This document shows, in pieces, positions 1-10,988 of a DNA stretch of 64,000 bases. This DNA comes from Annona cherimola (lineage: Eukaryota > Streptophyta > Magnoliopsida > Magnoliales > Annonaceae), in contig CM059973.1 in assembly GCA_030490835.1 (NCBI GenBank), forward strand, positions 63,368,008 to 63,432,007, in the 5' to 3' direction. The notes below the pieces were generated by a model that did no database searches, had not been told where the DNA came from, and saw only the letters and a list, made by a program, of their open reading frames with translations. Made by a program: the position numbers and the translations under genes. Position 1 is the first letter of the stretch. Each line of letters starts with the position of its first letter.

Positions 1-1252
1 ATATCTATAATAAGAATAACAGCATATGCGAATATGCTATTTAGGCTCCCAAATCATTTTAAAACATATTTTTTTCCAATTTTCCCTAAAACATTATAAG
101 ATTTGTAGACTCATATTTAATTACTGATATATGCAGAACAGGAGCCATTTAGTTTGGATTTTTGTAACGGGTTATTACTTAGTAGAGTCAGCCTATGAAC
201 TGACTAACCAAATTCAATCAGAGGCAGAATAGAGTTGGGATTTTTCAAAAAGTAATATATCATTTAAACCATGTAAATAAATGAGTTGGTTGATCATGGT
301 CTGAACTTCTCTAACCTGTAACTCGATCCAACCCATTGATATTATCAGCTTGTTTATAATCATAAAGTAAAAGACGTAACATTTTTATTGGTTTTTATTT
401 TATAAGTTATATTAATCATCGATAATAAAATCAATATTTCAACGAAAAATAAATATGAAAATTTAATCTTTTAAGTTTATATAAATAATTAGCATTAGAA
501 GTCTTTATTTATTTTTTGTAATTATCACATCGTTTGGTAAGAAGTGTGGGCTGTAAACACTTTCCCATTTTTTTTCACACGTTTTTCAAAAAAATTTAAT
601 TACCAAACACCTTACTTTTTTCATCTTTATCCATATATTTAATCATTTTATCACATAATTATGTTATTTATTCTTATTTTATTTATAACATATTGTATCA
701 CTCTTATATTTTTCAAAAATATTCTTTTTTTAACTTTTCAACTCTCCTCCCTATCCACATTACCAGATAGTGCCAATATTTTGAATAATATATCATTATT
801 ATTTTTATTCTTCAAACAGTTTTCAATCCATCAAAAACTCGTTGGCAACTTGTAAGCTAAAATGGATGAATATGTAATAATGTACGTTGGGAATGTATAA
901 AATTTGGATAGCGAATCCAAAAATTATATTGAAAATGGAAAAATTTTATATCATATGTATCTCATTCAAGACACTAGATCATCTAGGACATCTCATAAAT
1001 AGAGCCGTTTAAATCTTGGAGGAGATTAGGATAGAACCAGAATTCGAGATGGAAGGGTATTGTAAATAGGAAAAGATGTATTAGAACACTGAAAAGTTAT
1101 ATTGAAAATAAAAAAGTAAATAGTTAATTTTTGAAAATGGAAAAAGTATTTTTAAGAAATAAGAGATTTTATTTCAGGAATATCCTAGCGGTGTATAACA
1201 TTTAAAATTATTGAGAATTTCATAGGTGGGCAGTATAGCAATTAGCAAAGTG
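1..1252. other. AT-rich intergenic DNA, no gene
   Basis: No open frame here has coding character; the longest is a low-complexity Phe/Leu-rich frame. A short inverted pair (gtttggtaa at 532-540, ttaccaaac at 600-608) may be the remains of a small MITE. Nothing else is recognisable. Confidence 0.6.
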
Positions 1253-1260
1253 GTAGGTCT

Positions 1261-1852
1261 AAGAGTGTTAACGGATTAGGTTGAATGAGTTGGAACTTAA
1301 TTCTAATTTTAATCCTAACCCGTTTAAAATATCTCAACTATAATCCATTATTAATCCATTTAAAAAACCCCAGACCCTAACTCATTTACAACTAATTTAA
1401 TAAACGGGTTGTCAGGTTGTTAACGGGTTATAAAGAAAACAACCTAAAGGCTTAGACTCTAGTAGACAATGATCTCGCAGGAAGAGACGAGAAGATGTTT
1501 TCAGTGCGAAAGAAATAAAAGCAAGGTAGTAATAGGAAAATGAAATTTAGGCAGTCACAGAAAAATGAAAATTATGTGATGGAAGGAAGACTTAGAGAGG
1601 AAAAATAACCAAGACATTTATATTTTTGTATATAAAACTTTAGTGAGTTAAATGTATTTAACGAGTTATATAGGTTAAACAAGTTACTAAATAGGTTGAT
1701 GAGTTATAAAATTCAAACTATAATTCTTTTATTTAATTAGATAATTAAATGAGTTGACTGATCATAATCTATTTATTTAAAAATCTCGACTCAAATTTAT
1801 TTATATATAAATTAAGTGAATAATTAATAAATTAACGATGACCATTAACGAG
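1261..1852 (+). mobile_element. hAT-like non-autonomous element, family C copy 1
   Basis: This roughly 590-bp repeat matches 22207-22803 over its whole length, and part of it recurs inverted at 44455-44690. The ends form short imperfect inverted repeats (gagtgttaacgg at the left, ccattaacgag at the right). They are flanked by similar 8-mers, gtaggtct (1253-1260) and gtgcgtct (1853-1860), 6 of 8 matching, as expected of an old hAT insertion. It contains many short 'gagttaaa/gggttaaac' sub-repeats and no protein-coding frame. The hAT assignment rests on the 8-bp flanks and is inference. Confidence 0.6.
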
Positions 1853-2174
1853 GTGCGTCTCAAAGTCTCATGGCCATATAGCCGGACCGGCTGGTTACAG
1901 CCCCGCGTGGGCGAGACCAACGGTAGGCATCTGTGGAAAGTTACCCGTGGAACTTTTACATGAGTCAGACGGGGTTGGCAACTCGCGCGTCACCTCAGCC
2001 ATTACAAAAAGTTTCAGCCCTGTAACTAGCCTGGTCATGGTCCCTCCACCAGCTAGCTAGCAGCTGCATATGTAGGGGCCAGGTAATAGTATCAGGTGGC
2101 TGTAGGCTGTAGCTGGCCATAAATGCATGGGCCACTACCACTTGGGTAACGTGAGAACATAGGACAATGTTTCA
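1853..2174. other. GC-richer unique intergenic stretch
   Basis: This stretch is clearly less AT-rich than its surroundings (CCGGACCGGC, CCCCGCGTGG and similar words). It has no coding frame of note and no repeat partner that I could see in the window. It could be a remnant of an old gene or element, but nothing identifies it. Confidence 0.4.
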
Positions 2175-2503
2175 GTGCATCCAAAATTTCGATGCATTGG
2201 CTGCAAATTATATATATATTTGAAATTTTTTAATAAAACATTTAATTTATGTATGTCTAACCTATAAATTAAGTTTTACTATTTTTAAAAATATGTATAT
2301 ATTTTTTAATTTTAAAATTAAGAGAGTTTGAGTCATTTTTAAAATACTAAAATACCCCTATTTTTTAAAATAAATATATACATTCCAAAAATAACGAAAC
2401 TTAATACATTACTTAATACATTTAGACTAAGACTTTTATAAAAAATTTCAAAAAAATAAATAGATATGAAATTTGCAACTGGATTCATTGAAATTTCAAT
2501 GCA
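2175..2503. mobile_element. Foldback MITE, shared-core family
   Basis: The two halves are inverted copies of each other: the arm from tgcatccaaaatttcg (2175) returns inverted as gaaatttcaatgca, ending at 2503. The interior carries the core shared with about eleven other places in the window (aagttttacYattttt, then aatatgtatatatttttt, then an 'aatacccct' block). It has no coding capacity. No clear target duplication was seen. Confidence 0.65.
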
Positions 2504-2612
2504 TATTATAGCAAAAAAAGTAAAAATGGATAGCATAATTGTGGAGAAAAATATGAGAAATTAATTACAATACAAAAATAAAAATGAAAAAATAAGATAG
2601 ATAAATAATTAA

Positions 2613-2889
2613 AGTATGGTTGGAAAGTAATAAAACTTTTAGATGTGATGTAAAATTTTTTTAAATAAGAGAAGATTGTGTGATATAATAGGGATAATGA
2701 TGAAAAATAAAAAGAATATAATTAAAATAAATATATTAGTTGTATGTTATTTATATAAAAATAATTTAAAAAGGATAATTTAATATAAAGATGTGAAAAA
2801 ATAATTAAAAATGAAGCACTTGCGAGGAGTGAAAAGTCTCTGATTAAAAGTTTCGAATGAAAGATTTTACAATGAAATAAATACAACCT
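2613..2889 (+). mobile_element. Tourist-like MITE (family A)
   Basis: The sequence aligns by eye along its length with the better-preserved copy at 54961-55251 (shared blocks such as tgatataatagggataatga and agttgtatg). It is flanked on both sides by TAA (2610-2612 and 2890-2892), the 3-bp duplication typical of PIF/Harbinger elements. The terminal repeats are degraded. Confidence 0.65.
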
Positions 2890-2892
2890 TAA

Positions 2893-5087
2893 TATAAGGT
2901 AGATGAATAACTTATATATTGACTTTTTGGTATTTTTCATTCATTATTTCATTCTTACATTATACATTTTTAGCAGCCCTTATTAATAATGAAAAATTAT
3001 CAGAAGTAAAATGCATGGGTAAAGAAAATCCACATGTAGAGAAAAATTTTCTTGCTTATGAGGATACTTTCATAGGTAAGAGAAATTTTGCTGGTTTACA
3101 GTAATGCTTTTATAACTAAAGAATTTTTTATTTATTTATAATAATGTTTTGACAACCACACTAAAATTTAGTTACCTAAGTATAAAAATTATGAATTATT
3201 GGTAATCAAATTTCTTTAATGTTTGCTATTTGACATATGCTATAAATGATTGACAAATAGTTTTTCTTTAACAATCACAATTTAACTTTTAGAAAAAAAA
3301 ATTTAGTTGTTAAAAATTCAAATTTTTGTAGTGTTACTTTTACAGTATAATTTTCAAAAATACTTTATAGTTTAACTATAATTACAGTTATAACCATTTA
3401 GTTTCAAAAATTATAATATAATCTATATAGTTTAAATATAATTACAATTATATTCACGCTATCATGACTCTAAACTATTACAATATAAGTATTTACAAAT
3501 GTATACATACTATTTTAGTATATTTGCAAAATTAACCTACCTGGTTTTTGAACTTGCAAATATACTGATATAATTTGTATATGTTTGTAAATATACAATG
3601 CTATGATGGCGCGTTTTTGGCATGAGTAACCAATTGATATATTTGCAATTATAGTCAATCTATGACTGAATATCTGTAAATTATCTTTTTTTTTATATAA
3701 AATATGAAGCGCAGGACTTATCTGCTTTTCCGGAATACTTAAATAGCATTTCTATTTTTTTAACCGTAATTTAGCATAAGGACAAGTTTTTCAGATTCGT
3801 TTGCCAAATACATGGAATCCTCGGTTTTGCCGGACTTTGTTTGGTGAATGAACTGCTTTTGAGCCCACAACCTTCTGATGAGTATTCACTAACGAGAACT
3901 CACAGCCCATAGAAAGTTTGGCATAAGGGCATAAATTGGGTTGAGTTGACTCGCTTTGGGATAAATACAACTATAACTTATTTTATAAAGTTTCAATTCG
4001 AACTTACTTTTAACACTATTTTTTATACTTTAACCCAATCTTATTTTAACCCTATAGAATTGGTTTGGTTGGGGTTAGAAATGAGATTAATAAATATATA
4101 ATATTTAAAAATATTTTGCATGATTAAATCTATTTTAAAATATAAATTTATATAAAAATAAAAAATTATTCTTTTTATAGTAATGCCGTCCAATTTATGT
4201 TTACATTCATATAATCGTAAAATAATCTTATTTCAAAAGCAGTGATGTCTAGCTAATTCTTATGTAATATGTACTAATGTATGACTATTTTTAATAATTT
4301 ATTATATTTTATATTAATATATCAAATTGGCTCACGTTGGGTTGAAAAGCATTTAACCTAACCAATTCACTTTTGAAATTAGGTTTTATATAACTTACTT
4401 TTTTCTAAAATGCACTTTTTTCTGAAAAGTGCCTAATCCAATTCTATTATATATCGTGTTAGATTCGTCAGCTTGGGGGTGAGATACTCCTAGTTTGGCG
4501 TGGCAAGTGAAGTGTGCCTAGAGCATCAAGAACTGGAAAAATAAAATCCACAACAGCCATAGTAAATTCAACGGCATGATTTTTTTTTTTTTAATAATAT
4601 CGTGAACGGCATGAAAATTAAGCTCGGCCTCTAAGGTTCCCACTACAAGAAATGTTAATAAATATAATCATTGTTCGGCTTATATAGATTAAATTGGTTA
4701 TGTATATTAATTCGGTCCCAAATACAAATACTTAACAACCTAAGAGTGGTAACGTGGCAGTCAAATGCCACCAATTTCATATTACTTGCAACTAAATATC
4801 ACATATTTGCCAACATTCAGATGACTACGTGGTTGACATGCACCAGTGTATACGAGTGTGTGCATATATAAAAGGTTTAAGATTCAAAATCAGATCGAGG
4901 CATCCAGACAAATAAAATCACATATTTAGTTGCCGTTTACATTTGTTCCCCCAATCTTACAAATGCGCACACACACTGCTTATATTCAAAATGCAAGTGG
5001 GATTGAAATTTGGTTGTGAAAAGGTGCATACATGTAATAACTTCTGTTGTAGTGTCCGTTTGGGCCTCGGAATTAATTTCCTTTTGT
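2893..5087. other. Intergenic DNA with decayed repeat remnants
   Basis: There is no credible gene. About 3915-4495 has 'gggttgagttgac' and 'ggctcacgttgggttg' words like those of the hAT-like repeats elsewhere in the window, and 3350-3660 is full of short alternating inverted words. The remainder is plain AT-rich DNA. Confidence 0.4.
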
Positions 5088-5093
5088 TTTATT
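5088..5093 (-). promoter_or_regulatory. Candidate poly(A) signal AATAAA
   Basis: AATAAA lies on the minus strand 83 bases past the stop codon of the PLAC8-like gene, a normal distance for a near-upstream element. No cleavage site can be read from the sequence. Confidence 0.4.
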
Positions 5094-5176
5094 TATGATT
5101 TGGGCCATGTATGCTATTCATTACTGATATTGGCCTTAATATGATCATGTATATATGCACGAGTGCAAAATCAAAA

Positions 5177-6508
5177 TCAGCAATTACCAAGTGCTGGATG
5201 GAGTCCACGATTGGCAAGCTCTCTGTATTCCTGGCAAAGGGCGCACCATTCGAACAAGCAGTGGGCCATCTTATCTGATATTGGCGCCTCTATTAATCCA
5301 TACTTCATCCTCAGCTTCTGCCGATACCTACGTGATGAGTGACAAAAGGTGCACAAGTAGATTGTCCCGCTTGTACCACAAGCTGAAAAAAGGAAAAAAT
5401 TCGGGCCATTATGCCAAAAAAAAAAAAAAAGAAACAAAGAAACAAAGAAAACAGAAAAAAGGTCCAGAGATAGCCTCAAATCCATTTTTCATAAGCTTGA
5501 GATCTGGTTGGCTGTATATGATTGATATTCCGTCTGTCGCAAATGATGAAGAACAATGAAAATTCATATATCCCAAAAGCAACTAAAAACTATTGATCGT
5601 TTGTGAATGTATCGAACTTGTGGCCACATTCCCACAAATTTGAGAATATGAATGGCAGAAAAGGGTGCATCCCACCTGATGAATGATCTAATCCAAACAT
5701 GCTTGGTGAATCTATCTAAAACTATTTCTTTATTTGTTTGATTGGTTGTGTGCTTGGAGAGACAGAGACTTAACTTGAGTGGCCCTCGTCAAGAACCTCA
5801 GCTATCTGTCCAAACGTTATACATGGAAACAGAGACGTTACAATAGCTGCAGAAGGACAACCAAACACATTAGCAAATGATGCCAAAGGACAAGAATATT
5901 TTGAGCTGATGAAGAGGGTTAGAAAGATCGATGAGATCACCATTGGATGGATCGTCCAGGCAGTCAAAGAGCCCGGTGGTCCACGTCCCTGTGCCAAAGA
6001 AGGCCTTAGCACCATTGTTACTCATGACATTGCCACCACCATTGGTGCCAAAATTAGACCCATTCATGCCCATGTTGGCACCATTCATGACGGCGGTGTT
6101 GACCCCATAAACGGCAGCCTGTGGCAAAGGAGATGGAGGCGGATATGCGACGGGGACATTGGTAGAGGGCACTGTGGTGGGCACGGCCTGCGGCAAAGGA
6201 GATGGAGGTGGATATGCCACTGGGATATTGGCTGGGGGCATTGTGGCGGGCACACCAGCGACGACATTTACTTGCGGCAATGCTGACGGCACAACCGGAG
6301 GCTTTTGAGGGGATGGCGGCATGGGAACATTGGCATTGGGAGGAGGGTATTGTTCCGGCGGCTGAGGAGGTTGAGGTTGAGGTGGAGGCGGTGGTGGGGG
6401 GTAGAGTTGTGCTGGGGGTGGTGGGTTGCTGATGGTCTGGGCTTCTTGTTGAGTTGGGGGAGGATAAGGGGAAGGAATTGCATGTGCTGCTGTTGGAGGC
6501 CTTCCCAT
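5177..6508 (-). CDS. Proline-rich PLAC8-domain protein (cell number regulator / PCR-like), 3 exons
   Basis: The gene is read as exon 1 6508-5941, exon 2 5846-5775 and exon 3 5382-5177, which join in frame (phase 1 at both junctions) to give 281 residues. Introns are 5940-5847 (GTGATC...TTCTGCAG) and 5774-5383 (GTTAAG...TTTTTCAG). Residues 1 to about 170 are low-complexity, rich in Pro, then Asn/Gly. From W176 the PLAC8 domain begins: TGLFDCLDDPSN, FPCITFGQIAEVLDEG, then CALCQEYRELANRG near the end. Family members are small membrane-associated cysteine-rich proteins linked to organ size (CNR) or Cd/Zn/Ca transport (PCR); this one's role cannot be told. The stretch between the CGTSG motif and YRQKLR is about 6 residues shorter than I recall for AtPCR2, shortening the hydrophobic segment. 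The ATG at 6508 is the first in the frame and starts the Pro-rich tail. Splice sites are inferred from homology. Confidence 0.85.
6120..6257 (-). repeat. In-frame 69-bp tandem duplication inside the PLAC8-like gene
   Basis: Two adjacent 69-bp units (6120-6188 and 6189-6257) each encode 23 residues containing NxPVAYPPPSPLPQA. The duplication lengthens the proline-rich tail and keeps the frame, so the gene tolerated it. The units differ at scattered positions, so it is not very recent. Confidence 0.85.
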
Positions 6509-7101
6509 TTTCCCCCCACTCTCTTTGCCTCTGAATTGAAGAAGATCAGGGGATTATAACTCACCTTGTGCATTGACTTTCATGGGGATGTCCACTAAAA
6601 TTAACTAGAGAAAGGCTTGGCATGGTTGACAAAAATAGGTAAGCCATGTGATCGGCCAGGTGGAGTGGGCCCAATGCATGAATTCCAAGGGTCTGATTCT
6701 TTTGACTTCCTGTTGTGGATCCATTTGTAGTTGAGTAGCCCTTGTTTTGGTTGAATAGCCAATGAGAAAGCATCTACAAGAGTAAGATGGGAGAATGCCT
6801 GTTGGCATTGCTTACCTTGTTTATCAGCAAGTGGGAATTAAAAGGCTGATGTTATACTGGCAGTACTACGGCTGTACATGCAAGGTTGGAGTCAACATGT
6901 GTCCAACCACTTTCCTCAACTTCAATCTGAATTTTCTTTTTGGATTATTAGGCCCAGAGGGTGAAAATAAATTCAGGTTAAAAATACGTCAAAAGAAACA
7001 TAAAAACACGAATGATTTGGTAAATTTACATAACATTTTTTCAGATAATACAGATATTTTTTGATAAGTAATTTAAAATAAAATTTTAAGATATGGGATT
7101 G
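6509..7101. other. Upstream region of the PLAC8-like gene
   Basis: This is the 5' flank and presumed promoter of the minus-strand gene. I cannot fix a TATA box: TTATAAT lies only about 50 bases before the ATG (6553-6559) and a weak TATAAC about 350 bases before it. A GTGAGT and a TTCAG lie 34 bases apart upstream of the ATG, too close for a normal plant intron. Confidence 0.35.
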
Positions 7102-7432
7102 TTCATTTGAGACCGGTCAGACTGGTCCAAAAGACATTTTTTTTTGTGTTTCAAATTTTTTATAAAATCATTAATGTAAGTATACTTAATATATAAACCA
7201 AGTTTATCATTTTTGGAGATATGTATATATTTATGTTACATTGTTAAATACATGGGTATTTTAATGATAAAATACTCTTATGTTTAAAAATCCAAAATAA
7301 TATATACGCATTTCTAAAAACAATAAAACTTGATTTATGGATTAAATATACATGGATTAACATAGTATAATTTTTTTTTAAAAAATAAAGGATATGTTTT
7401 TTGGACTTATTTGAAATGAGAAACTTAGAAGA
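7102..7432. mobile_element. Foldback MITE, shared-core family
   Basis: The arm with ggtccaaaagacat (left) returns inverted as atgttttttggac (right), though the outer right arm has lost about 10 bases. The core (aagtttatcatttttggag, then atatgtatatattta, then 'gggtattttaatgat') is the one shared with the other foldback copies. It has no coding capacity. Confidence 0.55.
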
Positions 7433-9954
7433 CAAACAATGTTGTTAAGAATGACGCATGTTGGTTTTTTTTTTTTTGAAGAAATTGTTCTGACAGTTAC
7501 TTTTAGTGTAACATTTTTCATCTCATTTTACAATTAAACTCATGAAACTCTATAAATTTCCTATAATCAATTGACATCTTCTTGTCGAAAGCTCCTCTAA
7601 TGAAACATGTTGGTTCTTATCTATGCAAGCAAAGCTAAAAATGTCAAAGCTCTTCATTCATTTAAATCACTCGAAATTATTATTAAAAAATGGGAAATGG
7701 GGGAATGTACAAATTTGCATGCCTTTGAAAACTTCACTTTCTTGATTGAATACGGCAAGAAAATACGGGAAAAAAGAAAGAAAGAAAAGAAACAGTACCA
7801 GGCAGGATATCGGTGAATCTTCAAACGGCTACTTGAACTCTAAACAACCCACAATGGTAAACGGGTTGGGCTGGCTCAGCCCCGCTTCTGAAACCAATCC
7901 AAAATTTCGTCAGCCCGAGGCTCCTAACCTTCTGTGAAAAGGATACCCGAATATAAAATTTGTTCTCATTTTGAATACATAATAATCTTATTTATTCAAT
8001 TTTAATATTACTTTTTCAGGCTCAATATATAACATTTTATATCTTAATTCACAATGATACTTTTTCATCTAATCTCATCCTCATTTCATTCCGCCTCCTA
8101 AATAGCCCTTAAGGAAATAATTATGGACTTCTATTATTATCAGTCACACCAAACATTAGGTTGGAGAGGCCCAAAAGTCTAAGCCATTTCACTCTAATGT
8201 GGTCTTCTCAACACAAGAATATTTTTTCCTTTTTAAAAAATAATTTGATTGTTGAAAGTCATATATGATTGCACACATATGACGCAAAGGAAACATATAG
8301 TTGCAAGTCCATTGCTACTAGCCCATAGAAAATGATTATTAGCAAATAACTTGAGGAGTTCTTCAATAAAAGTGATCCTATTGCAACTTCTTTTGGAAAA
8401 AACTAAAAAATAATTATTAAGCTCAAACTTTTAGCAAACGTATTTCATTTTATGGGTAAACATTTTGGTAAAGATATGTTTGGTAACGAATAAAAAGTAA
8501 AGAAAAAATGTGGGAATTTTTTTTTAAAAAAGTGATTGATGGATAAGGTAATTATTAGAAGTAATAAGAATACAAATAAAATAGAAAAGTTATGAAATAA
8601 TTATTAAAAATAAAAATAATAATCAATGAAAGTAAAAATTATTAGGTAGCTAAAATATCAAATCAATTAGAAGAGGAGGAAAGTAATGGAATTTTTTTCT
8701 TATCGCAAATTTCCAAAACAGACCCTAAACTATAATTCTAGTGTTAGATATTTAACCTTTTTTGTGAACTAGTTTCTTGGAAGTCGTAAATTAGCTTTAA
8801 GATTATTTTCAATTATGTGAACTCCAAAATAAAATAACTAAATTTATGCTAACTTTCTTTTTGTATTTATGCTGATGAGTTTTTAAACATTTTGCATCAA
8901 TATCTACTACGTTAAATAAAACCTAACTCCTATTAAATATCAAAGATGATTCTGTGCACTCTTTGGAAAGCACAATTTATTTTATTGTAAAATTTTTAAA
9001 ATATATTTATGTGAGCCCAAGCATGAATGTATCATATATATAATTTTAATATTTTTAAGTATTTTATTTTGAATTTTAGCCTTATTTTTTATTTTTAAAT
9101 TTCAAAATAAAATATCCCATTGAGGGGTCAATTTTACCGTGGAGTTGTATTTGTGGGGTCAACTCTTGAAGTGAGCATGAGCTCACAACAGAGTTAAATT
9201 CACAGGGGAGTTGACGCCTCACATTTACTTTTCTCAATCTTGGTGCATTTTTTTTTTTTTACATTCTTAACATAAAAAACAGTTTTTTCAAACCAACCCC
9301 CATACCCCCATCCCATTAGGAAGTAGCTAATGCCGCAGTCGCATTTCAAACCTTGGATCTCTTATGCACGTACACGCTTTTACAAATTGATGTCAATCTG
9401 TTGGTCATCTAAGTGTGGACGAACCACTAACATTATCATCACTGTTATAAAAATGTATACCATGCCCCAGAACGCACCACAAAATGAATTGCTGGTTTTT
9501 ACTGGCAATCCTAACCCGTTGTTTCAGGTTTATAAAGGCAGCCTCTAGCCTTACTAACCTTTGTTTGATTTGTTCAACGGTTATCAACAAAACCCAGCCA
9601 ATGCTTTGTTGGCAGACCTTACTGGACTTTATGGTTTTTTATGGTTTTCAATCTCCTACATATTATCCTTTATGATTTAATTATCCAACCATACTATTCT
9701 TTCCAACTTTGTCCCCATACTCTAATTATTTTTTTCTTACATTATTCCAACTTTATCCCCATCATTTCTCATTATTTACACGATTCTCAAAATATTATAT
9801 TTTTCACTTCCCTCTCCATTTGAAAATCTCACCAAAATAAATATTTCCTGACAACACATTAGAGCAGCAACATCCAACGATTGCATGTGTATGTAAATAA
9901 AATTAAAAAAATGGATGGTGATTTCATAGAGAACATGCTTCCTCCATCAGGGGA
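7433..9954. other. Intergenic DNA, possible MITE at about 8470-8730
   Basis: There is no gene. About 8470-8730 is bounded by atgtttggtaacg and ccaaaacagaccct, a loose inverted pair suggesting a decayed Tourist-like MITE. The 9640-9830 stretch has the pyrimidine-rich composition of the family B MITEs (compare 49438-49709), without clear ends. The rest is unremarkable AT-rich DNA. Confidence 0.35.
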
Positions 9955-10436
9955 TAGTTGGTTTGACCCTTACTTTTTTTTTAGTAGGTCCATAAACTTC
10001 AAGTCGGTATCGGGACAATGGATTGGGCAAAAACACAGGTTAAGCGGGATAGTTTTAAAAATTTATGAACCTATTAAGTATAAAAACATACGGATGCTAA
10101 ATTTAAATATTGTTTGTTTCAACCTATTAATAATTAGTTAAAGTAAAACATCATTATTTAAATAAAAAAAGAATATTAGAACAAGTGAATAAAACATACA
10201 TCGCTCAAAATTTTATTTACAACTTGAAGAACCAAGTTAGGAGGGTTGGTAAGTCAGACGGGTCAAAATGGTACGAGAAAGTCCAGGTTCCGATTGGTCA
10301 ACCCCCAACTTGCAATTTCAGAAAAATCTTAAATTCTCGCCCCACCTCGATGGGTATATATTCCCACCGTCTGGTATAAAATAGGATCGAGTTGGGGTGA
10401 GTCATGGGTTGACCTACCCCCGATTCCTACCCTTAG
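9955..10436 (+). mobile_element. hAT-like non-autonomous element, family D copy, 5' truncated
   Basis: It aligns with parts of 42696-43823: the block 'tttgaccctta..tttttttt', then 'ctaaatttaaatatt', then a right end reading ccgattcctaccctta. The right terminus, inverted, is TAAGGGTAGGAATCGGGGG, close to the terminal TAGGGGTGGGAATTGGGGC of the other copy. The left end is missing. Confidence 0.5.
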
Positions 10437-10988
10437 GTAGTACTATGACAAACTAGGTGTAGGAGTGCAATTTGCGTAGAGTACATATGGGTTGACCTCT
10501 TGAGTACCCTAAAATGGGTAGGGTATGTTCATATTTTTCTACCTATAGGGTAAGGTAGATTCTAAATAAAAAAATACAGTGTAAATAGGGTAGGGTAAGT
10601 TCTACAGTCTAAGTCCCCGAAACCTACCCAAATATCTCTTTTATGAAATATATTATATCTTTAAAGAGACAAAATATATATTTTAAATTATAGAAAATTT
10701 TTTAATTTATAATTTAATTTATAAATAATGTATCTCATAAGTGCATTTTAAAACTATACCATTCTCACATTGATTATAAATTTTTCAGTAAAATTTATAT
10801 TAGGGTTATAATTTTCAAATATAATATAAAGACTAAAAATTGATTTGGAATTGGAACCGAATCGACCTTAAAAAAATAGAGTAATGTACATTTAGAACTA
10901 ACTTGACCTAAAATAGGAAAATGTACAAATTTATAAAAATAGGATAAGGATAGATTCGAGCTCGAATCGGACCTACCTATAATAGCCA
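10437..10988. other. AT-rich DNA with 'gggtagggta' motifs
   Basis: It is rich in gggtagggtaagt and its complement and ends with 'gaatcggacctacctataat'. This looks like another degraded member of the family D repeats, but its limits are unclear. Confidence 0.3.

Noticed and set aside
6520..6560. A 34-base intron in the 5' leader of the PLAC8-like gene
   Set aside because: GTGAGT and TTCAG are present, but plant introns are normally at least about 60-70 bases.
5909..6573. Several open frames on both strands of the proline-rich exon
   Set aside because: They are by-products of the repetitive GC-rich coding sequence. Only the 6508-5941 frame joins in phase to exons with PLAC8 motifs.
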